Notes: generated by a model from the sequence alone, not told the origin. 64,000 nucleotides of DNA from Halomonas sp. (GCF_011050415.1 NZ_DRFS01000002.1:1-64000); one strand, 5' to 3'; positions 1-7,096 are shown, counted from the stretch's first letter. Numbers and translations are program-made.

Positions 1-105
1 GTTCAAGATTACGCCACTCGCTGGCTCTGGCATTACAATAACGAGCGCCCTAATATGGGGCTCGGAGGGATTACCCCTCAACAGAAACTGGCCGCTGTGG
101 TCTGA
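1..105 (+). CDS. IS3-family transposase OrfB, C-terminal 34 residues
   Basis: The first reading frame is open from the window edge to a TGA at 103-105. It encodes the conserved tail of IS3-family OrfB (rve integrase) proteins, with the run WHYNNERPNMGLGGITPQQ, which is diagnostic of the end of the DDE integrase core. The DDE catalytic residues lie upstream, outside the window. It is therefore a partial gene here, and whether the element is complete cannot be told. Confidence 0.8.
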   Translation, partial: VQDYATRWLWHYNNERPNMGLGGITPQQKLAAVV

Positions 106-145
106 AGTCTACTTTTGAAACCCTCTAAAAATGGGGGGATTACCA
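1..145 (+). mobile_element. Right end of an IS3-family insertion sequence (partial)
   Basis: The window opens inside the second ORF of an IS3-type element. About 40 bases follow its stop codon and end in a C-rich/G-rich terminal sequence; read from the outside inward this gives TGGTAATCCCCCC, which fits the TG...CA termini of IS3 elements and places the end at about 145. The left part is outside the window, so family subgroup and target duplication cannot be checked. The end lies inside the operon of the lasso locus, directly beyond the ABC exporter gene. Confidence 0.6.
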
Positions 146-387
146 CGGCAACTACCTAACGGATTCCGCACCCTTATCTTTTCGCCCTTAGTTTCGACAT
201 ACGGGACGCGAGCATTACGCCTTATCGCCATGCCGCTGGTCGGGCTTTGCACTTGCGCTGGTGTAACTGAGCTGTCATCGAGACTTATCAGCAACGGAAC
301 ACGACCATTGAGCTGGTGCACAACGCTTTTAGTGCGAGTTTTATTGACGCCATCTTGTCGCGCATCCTTTAAGTTCCCCAACGTCAT
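109..387 (-). CDS. Unrecognised ORF after the lasso exporter, apparently truncated by the IS
   Basis: This 92-codon frame starts 4 bases after the stop of the ABC exporter, as expected for the next gene of the operon. Its last codons and stop lie inside the IS end (below about 146), so only about 80 residues are native. I do not recognise it: it is polar, has no membrane segment, and shows none of the motifs of the Asn-synthetase-like lasso cyclase (no SGGLDS ATP-pyrophosphatase loop in this short stretch). It could be a truncated gene or a chance frame in degraded DNA. Confidence 0.3.
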   Translation of the reverse strand: MTLGNLKDARQDGVNKTRTKSVVHQLNGRVPLLISLDDSSVTPAQVQSPTSGMAIRRNARVPYVETKGEKIRVRNPLGSCRGNPPIFRGFQK

Positions 388-391
388 AAGT

Positions 392-2107
392 TTAATTCCC
401 CTGCTCCGCTAAAATCGGTGCTTTGTACGATTCGACATCAATGAACTCATCAGCAAGCACAAGTACCTGCTCACGGTGGCTTACTACCACCAGGGTCCCA
501 ACGCGTGACCTTAGCGCCTGCATGAGCTTTATCTCGCGCGCACTATCCAGCGCTGCCGTGGGTTCATCGAGGATCATGGTGCGTGTGCCGCGCAGCAGTG
601 CTCTGCCAATAGCGATGCGCTGTTGCTCCCCACCGGAAAGATTTCTTCCTTGTACGCCGACATCTCGATCCAGCACACCTTCTCCAGAGGTTTCACCGCC
701 GATCCGTTCTAGATCCAGCAGTTTGATGAGTGCCAGGAGCTCTAGGTCAGGCACAGGCTGAGGATGCGCGTACAGAAGATTTTCGCGAACGCTACCGCTG
801 AAAATCAGCGGTGCTTGGGGAACGACACTTACTTCGCTAAGAATATCCTCCGGTGAAAGGTGGCGAACACTGATACCGTGGAAGAGGATCTCGCCTGCAG
901 CTTGAGGTTCAAGCCCCAAAAGGGTTCTTAACAGCGTGGATTTTCCGCTACCTGATGGGCCGCGCACCCCGTACATTTTACCTGACTGAATTTCCACACT
1001 GAGCGGCATAGCGGAAGTGGCGTCATCGGCGCGTAAGGTTACCTCGCGTAGCGTGAAGACAGGCTGCTGATGATCCAGAGTGATATCGGCCCCGGCCTGG
1101 GGATCGGTCGGCAGGTCAAGGTATCTAAGGCCGTCACCTAGAGCGACGTAGTTCTTCTTAAGGTCGATCAGCGCCGCCGCAATCATGACGAAGGGGGAGG
1201 TGAGTTGAACCACATAGGTCGTGATCATGATGAAATCGCCGACTTGATAGCGCTGGCGTAGTGTTTCGCTGACGGTATAGAGGGTGAACCCACCCAGCAC
1301 GGCGCCCACAGCGAGAACTTGTCCACCCATCAAACCGCTGAGCTTCGCATGGGTCCCGTATACCGTGTGAACATAGGTGCTCAGATACTGGTCGAGTTTG
1401 CGTTCTTCATGTCCAACCGCGAGGTTGATTTTAATGTCGTACAGGGCACGTAGGCGCTCGGCGAGGAATTCACTCAGCTGAGTATGCGTCTGGTAGAAGC
1501 GCTTATGGATGCGGGTCGTCGTATCGGCAATTCGGTAGGTCAACGTGAAGAGCACAACAATGGCCAGAATGAAGGCGGCTGCGAAGGTGAGGTTGATCAC
1601 CTGCCACAGAATACCAAAGACAAAGCAAAGCTGGATCACAACCGGAGTGATGGTCCAGAAGAGGGCGTGGTTGATAAGGCCAAAGCTGCTCATCGCCCGG
1701 TTCACGTCGGCCATGACCACACCTGTATCAAGCTGATGCTGCGCTTGGTAAGGTAACCGTAGCAGACGCCGCACAATACTCGAATACACGGCCGCATCGC
1801 ACCTAGCCATTACATATGCACTGGCTAGATTCTTTCCCCACTCCATCATGTTGCTTAACGTCCAGCCGACTGCATAGGCAGTAGCGAAGACGTAGATCAT
1901 ACCTACTGCCGCCTCACCCGAATCCTCTACTAAGAGGTTGGTTGTTTGCCGCAGTAAATAGGGAACAGATGCGCCCACTGCCGCTATGCTGATCATGAGA
2001 AGCAGTACTAATATAAGGTGGATAAAAAATCTTGGATAGCGAGTTCGGATCAACTCGAGTCCACGCCGATAGGTGGCTAGATATGATGGAGAATACGTAT
2101 CTTTCAT
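392..2107 (-). CDS. ABC transporter (lasso-peptide exporter, D-type), fused membrane and ATPase domains
   Basis: Half-size ABC exporter of about 571 residues. An N-terminal membrane domain with several hydrophobic helices (first at about residues 25-50) precedes an ATPase domain with Walker A GPSGSGKST, signature LSGGEQQR and Walker B MILDEP. It would act as a homodimer in the inner membrane, exporting a peptide and often giving self-immunity, as McjD does for microcin J25. A longer start at 2170 would overlap the B gene; the ATG at 2107, 16 bases after the B stop, is more natural although its ribosome site is weak. The role is inferred from position after precursor and B genes; the fold assignment is firm. 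Confidence 0.85.
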   Translation of the reverse strand: MKDTYSPSYLATYRRGLELIRTRYPRFFIHLILVLLLMISIAAVGASVPYLLRQTTNLLVEDSGEAAVGMIYVFATAYAVGWTLSNMMEWGKNLASAYVMARCDAAVYSSIVRRLLRLPYQAQHQLDTGVVMADVNRAMSSFGLINHALFWTITPVVIQLCFVFGILWQVINLTFAAAFILAIVVLFTLTYRIADTTTRIHKRFYQTHTQLSEFLAERLRALYDIKINLAVGHEERKLDQYLSTYVHTVYGTHAKLSGLMGGQVLAVGAVLGGFTLYTVSETLRQRYQVGDFIMITTYVVQLTSPFVMIAAALIDLKKNYVALGDGLRYLDLPTDPQAGADITLDHQQPVFTLREVTLRADDATSAMPLSVEIQSGKMYGVRGPSGSGKSTLLRTLLGLEPQAAGEILFHGISVRHLSPEDILSEVSVVPQAPLIFSGSVRENLLYAHPQPVPDLELLALIKLLDLERIGGETSGEGVLDRDVGVQGRNLSGGEQQRIAIGRALLRGTRTMILDEPTAALDSAREIKLMQALRSRVGTLVVVSHREQVLVLADEFIDVESYKAPILAEQGN

Positions 2108-2123
2108 AGCAGGGCTCTGTGGT

Positions 2124-2822
2124 CTAGATTTCAACAATCGGACACATTCTCTCAGGCAAGCTCGGGTCATCGCCTAGCACTTTTCCCTCAACCTCAACCC
2201 AAGCGTGTGACAAGAAGTCGTATCGCTGAACTCCTATACGGAACGTGATACAGACACCAAGTGAAAGAAGTAGTCGTGATAGCGACATGGAAAACTCCAG
2301 GCATTCCACACGATAAGGCACCCAGAGTGCTACCTCTGCTATAGCGTTAGCAGCGCACGCGCAAATTCGATTATGCTCACTGGTTTCAGACGGTATGCGT
2401 ATTGAATGCGCCTGTGCAGCTTTTAGCGCACGTAGACTATTCATTGCAGTGTGAAACCCTCGCGTCGATAGCAAAGTCTTGATCCAAAACAAAGTTTGAA
2501 GCGCGCGGAGACTCATCCATTTAACTGAAACTGTTTGGTGAAATTGGCGAGCAAACCGCCACTCGTAGTCGCCAATCCCGTGTTCCTGTACGGTCACTCT
2601 CCGGATCGACTGCCGTTGGCTGGAGAGTTCGAGTAATCCTGAATTGAGCAGTTCTTGAACGAGCGCTGACTGTTTGTTTCCCTCCATTAGCGCCATCTCA
2701 AGTTCTAGGCTGGTCGGTGCTTCTAAGATGACGTAACGGTCTCGTTGCTCATCAAGAATGATGAATTCACCATTAAGAAGGACGTAGTGAACAAATTTGC
2801 TAAACGTGGGATAAACCTCCAT
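2124..2822 (-). CDS. Lasso peptide biosynthesis protein B (RRE plus transglutaminase-like leader peptidase)
   Basis: The 232-residue product has two parts. Residues 1-80 resemble a PqqD-like leader-recognition domain (run VLLNGEFIILDEQRDRYVIL). Residues about 100-225 form a lasso B2 cysteine protease with the triad visible as Cys174 in VECLEFS, His206 in SHAWVEVEG and an Asp in GDD at 218-219. It should bind the precursor leader and cut it off. The longest frame begins at 2915, but that start lies in a perfect hairpin; the ATG at 2822 has GGAG seven bases upstream and is preferred. It follows the precursor gene and precedes the exporter. Confidence 0.88.
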   Translation of the reverse strand: MEVYPTFSKFVHYVLLNGEFIILDEQRDRYVILEAPTSLELEMALMEGNKQSALVQELLNSGLLELSSQRQSIRRVTVQEHGIGDYEWRFARQFHQTVSVKWMSLRALQTLFWIKTLLSTRGFHTAMNSLRALKAAQAHSIRIPSETSEHNRICACAANAIAEVALWVPYRVECLEFSMSLSRLLLSLGVCITFRIGVQRYDFLSHAWVEVEGKVLGDDPSLPERMCPIVEI

Positions 2823-2891
2823 GTCATGGCTCCGGGGTTCGCTGGACAGGGATGGCCGCATGTAAAAGGCGGAACATAGAAGTGACAATGA

Positions 2892-2918
2892 GGCATGTCG
2901 CACTAGGTGCGACATGCC
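2892..2918 (-). promoter_or_regulatory. Perfect 12-bp hairpin between lasso precursor and B gene
   Basis: GGCATGTCGCAC and its exact reverse complement flank a 3-base loop. The hairpin begins 17 bases after the precursor stop and has no T-run, so it is a better candidate for an mRNA 3'-protecting or attenuating element than for a full terminator. Such an element would let the precursor be made in excess over the processing enzymes. Confidence 0.6.
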
Positions 2919-2934
2919 AGTTAGGCACTAGGCC

Positions 2935-3084
2935 TTAGGTCCACGGATCCCGCCAAACAGCATAGGAACCCTCAATAATGGCACCGCCGCCTCCCCCGCG
3001 AGTTGCACTGCTCGCTTTAAAGGTAGATGCCTTTTGACGTAGCACGCTGGGTAGGTGCTTCTTCACGATATTTTTCTTCAACAT
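2935..3084 (-). CDS. Lasso peptide precursor (49 aa; leader 29, predicted core 20)
   Basis: ATG at 3084 is preceded by AAAAGGAG at ideal spacing. The product has a basic leader (MLKKNIVKKHLPSVL...) ending ...SSATR and a core that starts with five glycines. Thr at position -2 before Gly1 is the hallmark of lasso leader cleavage. Glu9 of the core is correctly placed for a 9-residue Gly1-Glu9 macrolactam; an 11-residue loop/tail GSYAVWRDPWT follows, with Trp15, Arg16 and Trp19 as possible steric plugs. The adjacent B protease and exporter support the call. Only 150 bases long, it escapes ordinary ORF length cut-offs. Topology and activity are unknown. Confidence 0.88.
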   Translation of the reverse strand: MLKKNIVKKHLPSVLRQKASTFKASSATRGGGGGAIIEGSYAVWRDPWT

Positions 3085-3388
3085 GTCTTTCTCCTTTTAA
3101 GGCTTTGTTTCAATTCCGACGTCGGCCTAATGAGGTTATCGGGGATGATAAGACTGCGCACCTGTCCATCTGGATAGTCATATGCTGGCTTACCCCGCAT
3201 TCGAGCAACACTTGCCATATTCTTGTGATTACATGACAGCCACTTGCTAGCTCGACAGCTAATAGATAGTTATCAGGTTCAGTCATGGAGAAGAGCACTA
3301 GCCAGAAGAGTAAATTGAGGCCGGTTAATACACTCTTACCCTACGGCGGTGATCGGTAAAATAAGACAGTAAAGAATAGAAATTGGGG
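3085..3388. other. Intergenic region upstream of the lasso precursor
   Basis: This 304-base gap separates the end of the LuxI-type gene from the lasso precursor, both on the minus strand. It holds the lux-box-like palindrome at 3162-3177 and a perfect CCGACGTCGG palindrome at 3116-3125. No convincing extra gene was found: the 58-residue minus frame starting at 3286 has no ribosome-binding site. The precursor promoter should lie here. Confidence 0.6.
3162..3177 (-). promoter_or_regulatory. Candidate LuxR-type operator upstream of the lasso precursor
   Basis: On the minus strand this reads CTATCCAGATGGACAG, a 16-base dyad with 6 of 8 base pairs symmetric, centred about 85 bases before the precursor ATG. 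A related sequence lies upstream of the LuxI-type gene (4192-4207). Position and shared half-site CTATCCA suggest the site bound by the neighbouring LuxR-type protein. The match is to the neighbour and to general lux-box form, not to a characterised box, so confidence is moderate to low. Confidence 0.35.
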
Positions 3389-4126
3389 TTAGAGATGTAC
3401 TTGGCAGTGGCATTGAGATGTTCGTTCCAGCTTTTCTTTATGTGCGAACTTGGCTTGTTTCATCATTACCAAAAAACCAGCGCGTCGTTTAGCAATAAGC
3501 GGATCGCTGCTGGACCGAAACTCATCCCAGTCGAGGGTAGCGAAAATAGGTGCATCACGATCAGACTGATGACGATCCCATGTTCTGGGATGGCAGGGGA
3601 GGCCGTGCAGTCTTAAGGCTCGAAGTAATCGACTAGTACCGATCATGTACACCTTATCGATTTGGTTTAGAGCACAAAAAGTGTAAAGCAGCTTTAAGAT
3701 CAGACTAGTTGCGGTTTGATCATCTGAAAAAGCGAAGCGACGAAACGCTGGGGCTACTGCTAAGCGTGATACCTCACAGGCACCAGGTCGTCTTAGTGAA
3801 CAACCTGTCGGCGCGATGTCAGAAAAAACACTATCGATCATCCAAGGCGCCCAATAAGGGTGGACTCTTAAATAAGCTGCTAGTTTACCCTGAGCGAGGA
3901 CACCTAAATGCCAAACGCTATCATCGAAAGCATCGACTTCTCGCAATAGCCCTGCGTGGCCTACCCACCCAAGCTCACTACAGAAGACCTTGGCTCTGAG
4001 TTCGAATGCTTGAGTTAAATGACAGTCGCACAATGGATATTCAAGATGGTACTCATGGTGATCAAGTGTGAGTGGCTTTACTTCATCAGGACTTGAGAAG
4101 GATGATTTCGCTTTTTTTGCACCCAT
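3389..4126 (-). CDS. LuxI-type acyl-homoserine-lactone synthase
   Basis: The 245-residue protein carries the set of residues conserved in LuxI autoinducer synthases: Arg44 and Phe48 in LRAKVF, Trp54 in ELGW, Glu63, Asp65 and Asp68 in EVDAFDD, Arg87 in YLRV, and Glu118 and Arg121 in CEVSR. The family transfers an acyl chain to S-adenosylmethionine and forms a homoserine lactone in the cytosol. It is slightly longer than typical LuxI (about 200-220), with a polar N-terminal extension. No clear ribosome site precedes the ATG, so the true start may differ. It is divergent from a LuxR-type gene and lies upstream of the lasso operon on the same strand. Confidence 0.82.
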   Translation of the reverse strand: MGAKKAKSSFSSPDEVKPLTLDHHEYHLEYPLCDCHLTQAFELRAKVFCSELGWVGHAGLLREVDAFDDSVWHLGVLAQGKLAAYLRVHPYWAPWMIDSVFSDIAPTGCSLRRPGACEVSRLAVAPAFRRFAFSDDQTATSLILKLLYTFCALNQIDKVYMIGTSRLLRALRLHGLPCHPRTWDRHQSDRDAPIFATLDWDEFRSSSDPLIAKRRAGFLVMMKQAKFAHKEKLERTSQCHCQVHL

Positions 4127-4191
4127 GTATATACCAGTATCGTTATCGTCATTTTCTGCATTAGAATTAACTTTATTGAGAATGATGGCTA

Positions 4192-4207
4192 CTAACCGAA
4201 TGGATAG
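4192..4207 (-). promoter_or_regulatory. Candidate LuxR-type operator upstream of the LuxI-type gene
   Basis: Read on the minus strand this is CTATCCATTCGGTTAG, 11 of 16 identical to the element upstream of the lasso precursor and in the same orientation relative to its downstream gene. Its centre is about 73 bases before the synthase ATG. The dyad is weaker (5 of 8 pairs). Autoinducer synthase genes commonly have such a box, giving positive feedback. Confidence 0.35.
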
Positions 4208-4258
4208 GTAGAAACAGCTGGAGTTAACTATAGGTTCAGTTTATAGGAGGTAAGAGCA

Positions 4259-4351
4259 ATGAGTGAGAAGTACACCACTCGGCTGATCACTGCATGGCAC
4301 TACATGAGAGGGCTTATCCAACTACTACACACAGTTATTTCCCCAAGGTAG
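4259..4351 (+). CDS. Small ORF (30 aa) with strong ribosome site, upstream of luxR-type gene
   Basis: TAGGAGG followed eight bases later by ATG opens a 30-codon frame (MSEKYTTRL...SPR) in the luxI-luxR intergenic region. Its stop codon overlaps a hairpin. The Shine-Dalgarno match is the best in the region, which suggests that the frame is translated. The peptide has no recognised motif, no export signal and no lasso-like core. It may be a leader peptide influencing luxR expression or a chance occurrence. Confidence 0.3.
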   Translation: MSEKYTTRLITAWHYMRGLIQLLHTVISPR

Positions 4352-4374
4352 CGGGTTATACCGCGCCACCTTGG
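4343..4374 (+). terminator. Hairpin after the small ORF, before the luxR-type gene
   Basis: CCAAGGT pairs with ACCTTGG, and GCGG/CCGC extend the stem across a small internal loop. No T-run follows, so a rho-independent terminator is uncertain; it might act as an attenuator together with the 30-codon frame whose stop it overlaps. Confidence 0.3.
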
Positions 4375-4447
4375 ATGTGTAATATTAGTAATATCCGTAG
4401 AGATGCTGTAACGGGCCGAGGTCTTGAATAACATAGGGGGAAACGAT

Positions 4448-5170
4448 ATGTCCGATGACTTGGATCAAGCGACTCTTATCGGCCTTATTGACCATATGAA
4501 AAGCTGCCTTTCACAGCCAGAACGAGGTGTCTCAGACACGCTGGATTGGCTTCGTGACCTCAGCTGTTGCGATGGCATCATTCTGTGCCAAGCAAAACAT
4601 CCATCCGCTTCCTCAGTCAGGCATCTTGTTAGCCATGACTATCCTCCGAAATGGATACAAACTTACTTGGCACAAGATTTTGGTAAGGTCGACCCAGTGA
4701 TACGTTATGCATCTTTAGCCTCAGATATTTACTCTTGGAAAGACGCTTATACACACTTTGGAAGTTACTGCCCGCCTGCGTTTTTTGAAAAAGCCGCTGA
4801 TTATGGGTTGCACACTGGGGTCGCGTGTAGTTTTGCGCAAGAGCACTCCGATATAGTCACAATCTGTTCTATTTGCGTCGATAACAACGCGCTACCCCCA
4901 GCAGCCCAATGGGCACTTAGTAACGTCATGCCAGCGTTGCATGCAGCAACCGGATGTATAAAGCAGCATACGTCTATACAGCCACTGACCGTGCGTGAAT
5001 CGGAAGTGCTAAAGTGGTCAAGTGAAGGTAAAACGGTATGGGAAACAGGAATGATCCTCAGCCTTTCTGAGGGCACTGTGAAGTTTCACCTGAGCAACAT
5101 CTACCGGAAATTAGATGTAACCAATCGAGCGCAGGCTATAGCTGCTGCTGCACACCAGGGGCTGATTTGA
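4448..5170 (+). CDS. LuxR-type quorum-sensing transcription regulator
   Basis: The 240-residue protein has an N-terminal autoinducer-binding domain (about 15-165), with the family pattern WIQTYLAQDFGKVDPVIRYA, a Trp in YSWKDA and AADYGLHTGV, and a C-terminal LuxR/GerE helix-turn-helix (about 178-240): LTVRESEVLKWSSEGKT...GTVKFHLSNIYRKLDVTNRAQA. It should bind an acyl-homoserine lactone and then DNA. The ATG at 4448 follows AGGGGGA; the longer frame would need a TTG start. Divergent to the LuxI-type gene, it forms a cognate pair and probably controls that gene and the lasso operon. Confidence 0.9.
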   Translation: MSDDLDQATLIGLIDHMKSCLSQPERGVSDTLDWLRDLSCCDGIILCQAKHPSASSVRHLVSHDYPPKWIQTYLAQDFGKVDPVIRYASLASDIYSWKDAYTHFGSYCPPAFFEKAADYGLHTGVACSFAQEHSDIVTICSICVDNNALPPAAQWALSNVMPALHAATGCIKQHTSIQPLTVRESEVLKWSSEGKTVWETGMILSLSEGTVKFHLSNIYRKLDVTNRAQAIAAAAHQGLI

Positions 5171-5250
5171 ATTAAGAGGCGGATTCGTAGACCCCATCTC
5201 AAAAATACTCCCTGTCTTTTGGGACTCGGTTGGTCTTGATCCGGGGCTCA

Positions 5251-6483
5251 CTAGCTCTCCAGAGCTTCAACATCGAACGGCTCAATAGATTTGAACACTC
5301 CCGTCTTGGTCATTTTTCTCCGCAGTTCGAAACGCTCTAGGGTTGCCGGTGGCTCAATGTTGGCCAAGGCCTTGAAATTGATTTCTCGCCACTGAGGCTT
5401 GGTAACCAGGACACTGTACAGATAGCTTTCAGTGGGCTGCCCAGTCCCGGTGTCGAGTGCCGGTACGTAGGCCGATACAAGCGCTAGCTGAACGGTTGGA
5501 AGACGGTGATATATTTCACCGAGTACGCGCATCGCCACGCCATGAGCGTAGTCGCGATACAGAATGCGCCGACGAGTGGCGGCAATTTTTTTGACAGAAA
5601 CTTTCGGTTGTTTAGCGGCTAGGGTGTATTCCACGTCTGGGAAATCATTCTCTTCGGGTAGCTCAATGTCGATAGCGATGGTGCTAGCATCATCTCCGAG
5701 ATCAAAGCTCACGCTCGTCTCCCTGGGCCACGGAATTTCCCCCAGGTGTTCCTCAAGAACATTGGCCATGGCATCAAGATTCGTCAGCACTAACTCGGTT
5801 TCCTGCTCACGCCGTTGCCGCTCCTGCTCGTTAAAGGCCCGCGCTGCCTCCTCCCATTCGCTAAAGGCGCGTACGTATTGTTCCGTCCACCGCTCGTTTT
5901 GTTCTGCTAGCCGACGTTTAGCCGGGGGCCAGATACGGCTCCAGAGTGTTGGCTGAAGAAGGGGCTTGCGTTGGGGTTCGGGTTCGGGAAATGCTCGGCT
6001 CTGAAATACAGGCTTGTCTTGTGGGGATAGCGTATCGCAATGCACTGTCGCCAGCGCCGAGAGGTCGGCGTTCAGCCGATCACATGCTTGTTGGAGCATA
6101 TCGCGCATGCCTTCTCCAGCGTACTTACGAAGTACACGGAGCTCTGTCTCGTCATATGGCTGGCCACCATCGTCAGTGATCACGAGCTCGCCGTCATCTT
6201 GTACACGGACACGCACCACTGCAGAGCTCCCTGCCTTGAGCTGCTGCTCAAGTGCTTTGCCGGGAGAGAGCGCTACCGCCTGGGTGCTCCGTCCTCCGCG
6301 CTTGTTGAGCTTTTCACGGTAGGCTAGGCCGGTACCCGGCAGGCCCACGTTGCCATATACACCGCGACTACTCACGTTTATTTTGGCGCCACTAGGGCCT
6401 ATTGAGGCCCCGATTCCGCTTTTGCTGAGGTTCAGGCTAATGCCTGGGGCAATACGGATACGCCGATTAAATCGAAGTGCCAT
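5251..6483 (-). CDS. DUF4236 domain protein
   Basis: The first 60 residues (MALRFNRRIRIAPGISLNLSKSGIGASIGPSGAKINVSSRGVY in two parts, ending GNVGLPGTGLAYR) are the DUF4236 signature, a glycine/serine-rich beta segment of unknown function. The rest of the 410 residues is hydrophilic, with a charged coiled-coil-like stretch at about 185-225 (RWTEQYVRAFSEWEEAAR). No catalytic motif or membrane helix is evident. GGAG lies six bases before the ATG. It is convergent with the luxR-type gene and not obviously linked to it. Confidence 0.75.
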   Translation of the reverse strand: MALRFNRRIRIAPGISLNLSKSGIGASIGPSGAKINVSSRGVYGNVGLPGTGLAYREKLNKRGGRSTQAVALSPGKALEQQLKAGSSAVVRVRVQDDGELVITDDGGQPYDETELRVLRKYAGEGMRDMLQQACDRLNADLSALATVHCDTLSPQDKPVFQSRAFPEPEPQRKPLLQPTLWSRIWPPAKRRLAEQNERWTEQYVRAFSEWEEAARAFNEQERQRREQETELVLTNLDAMANVLEEHLGEIPWPRETSVSFDLGDDASTIAIDIELPEENDFPDVEYTLAAKQPKVSVKKIAATRRRILYRDYAHGVAMRVLGEIYHRLPTVQLALVSAYVPALDTGTGQPTESYLYSVLVTKPQWREINFKALANIEPPATLERFELRRKMTKTGVFKSIEPFDVEALES

Positions 6484-6797
6484 TCTCCGCTCCCTGTCTT
6501 ATTACTCGTTATTATCGTCTTCAGCCTTGTTCCTACGTCTCGGCATGACATCGCTGAAGCTGCCGCCAAGATGCCGGTGTTAAGTCCCCTTGCCGCACGA
6601 TATTGAGTGTGGCCACGTTCCACCGGAGCGATGACCACCATCAAGCTCACTGTGCTTGGAAGCCGAGGCAGTGTCGACGGCCTGTGGCCGTAGTGCGAGG
6701 TAACCGTTGATAGCTAGAGTGGGACAAGTCAGCTTAGGGTGCTAGTCTTAATTTAAGTATAGTATAACGACAATTCTCATACGTAAGGGATGGCTCT
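6484..6797. other. Intergenic stretch between DUF4236 gene and the cassette array
   Basis: About 310 bases with no supportable gene. A short palindrome ACGGCC-tgt-GGCCGT lies at 6677-6691. An AT-rich patch near 6750-6770 (TATAGTATAAC) could serve as a -10 region for the small ORF at 6798. No integron integrase gene or clear attI site was recognised here. Confidence 0.4.
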
Positions 6798-6944
6798 ATG
6801 CCAACGGCTTTCACCTCAATCTTCATCACCACCAGAGATGCACGAGTGATTATTGGTGGCGCCATGCATGGTGACAGCTATCGACCCAAAGCGGCCATTC
6901 CGGGCAAATATTGCTGGCACACGAGTTTTGGATATATAGCCTAA
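6798..6944 (+). CDS. Small hypothetical ORF (48 aa) at the left edge of the cassette array
   Basis: ATG preceded by AAGGGA at seven bases opens a 48-codon frame (MPTAFTSIFITTRD...). There is no recognised domain. It lies just left of a degenerate attC-like site, so it may be the remains of a leftmost cassette. It could equally be a chance frame. Confidence 0.25.
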   Translation: MPTAFTSIFITTRDARVIIGGAMHGDSYRPKAAIPGKYCWHTSFGYIA

Positions 6945-7013
6945 TGGAAATTAATATATCAAAGAGTCATAGGTTTGGGAGAATCTGGCAGGCTGCATTT
7001 GCCGGGAAAAAGT

Positions 7014-7064
7014 GCCAGCACGTTCATTCAATCATAGAACGCGCCGTCTAATACGCTGTTAGGT
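7014..7064 (+). repeat. Degenerate attC-like site (left boundary of array)
   Basis: The right core GTTAGGT at 7058-7064 fits GTTRRRY, and the preceding GCGCCGTCTAATACGCT resembles the right arms of the other sites. The left core is decayed (GCCAGCAC in place of a YYYAAC form). Its right core is the exact reverse complement of the left core ACCTAAC of the next site, which defines cassette 1. Confidence 0.5.
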
Positions 7065-7096
7065 TTCGAATCTCGAATTCAGCAATAGGTAGAATA

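Noticed and set aside
109-387. Remnant of the lasso cyclase (C protein)
   Set aside because: It starts right after the exporter, but no Asn-synthetase or glutaminase-like motif is visible in its 80 native residues, so it is kept only as an unrecognised frame.
3110-3286. 58-residue minus-strand frame between the LuxI-type gene and the lasso precursor
   Set aside because: No ribosome-binding site before its ATG, it overlaps the candidate lux box and precursor promoter, and resembles no protein I know.
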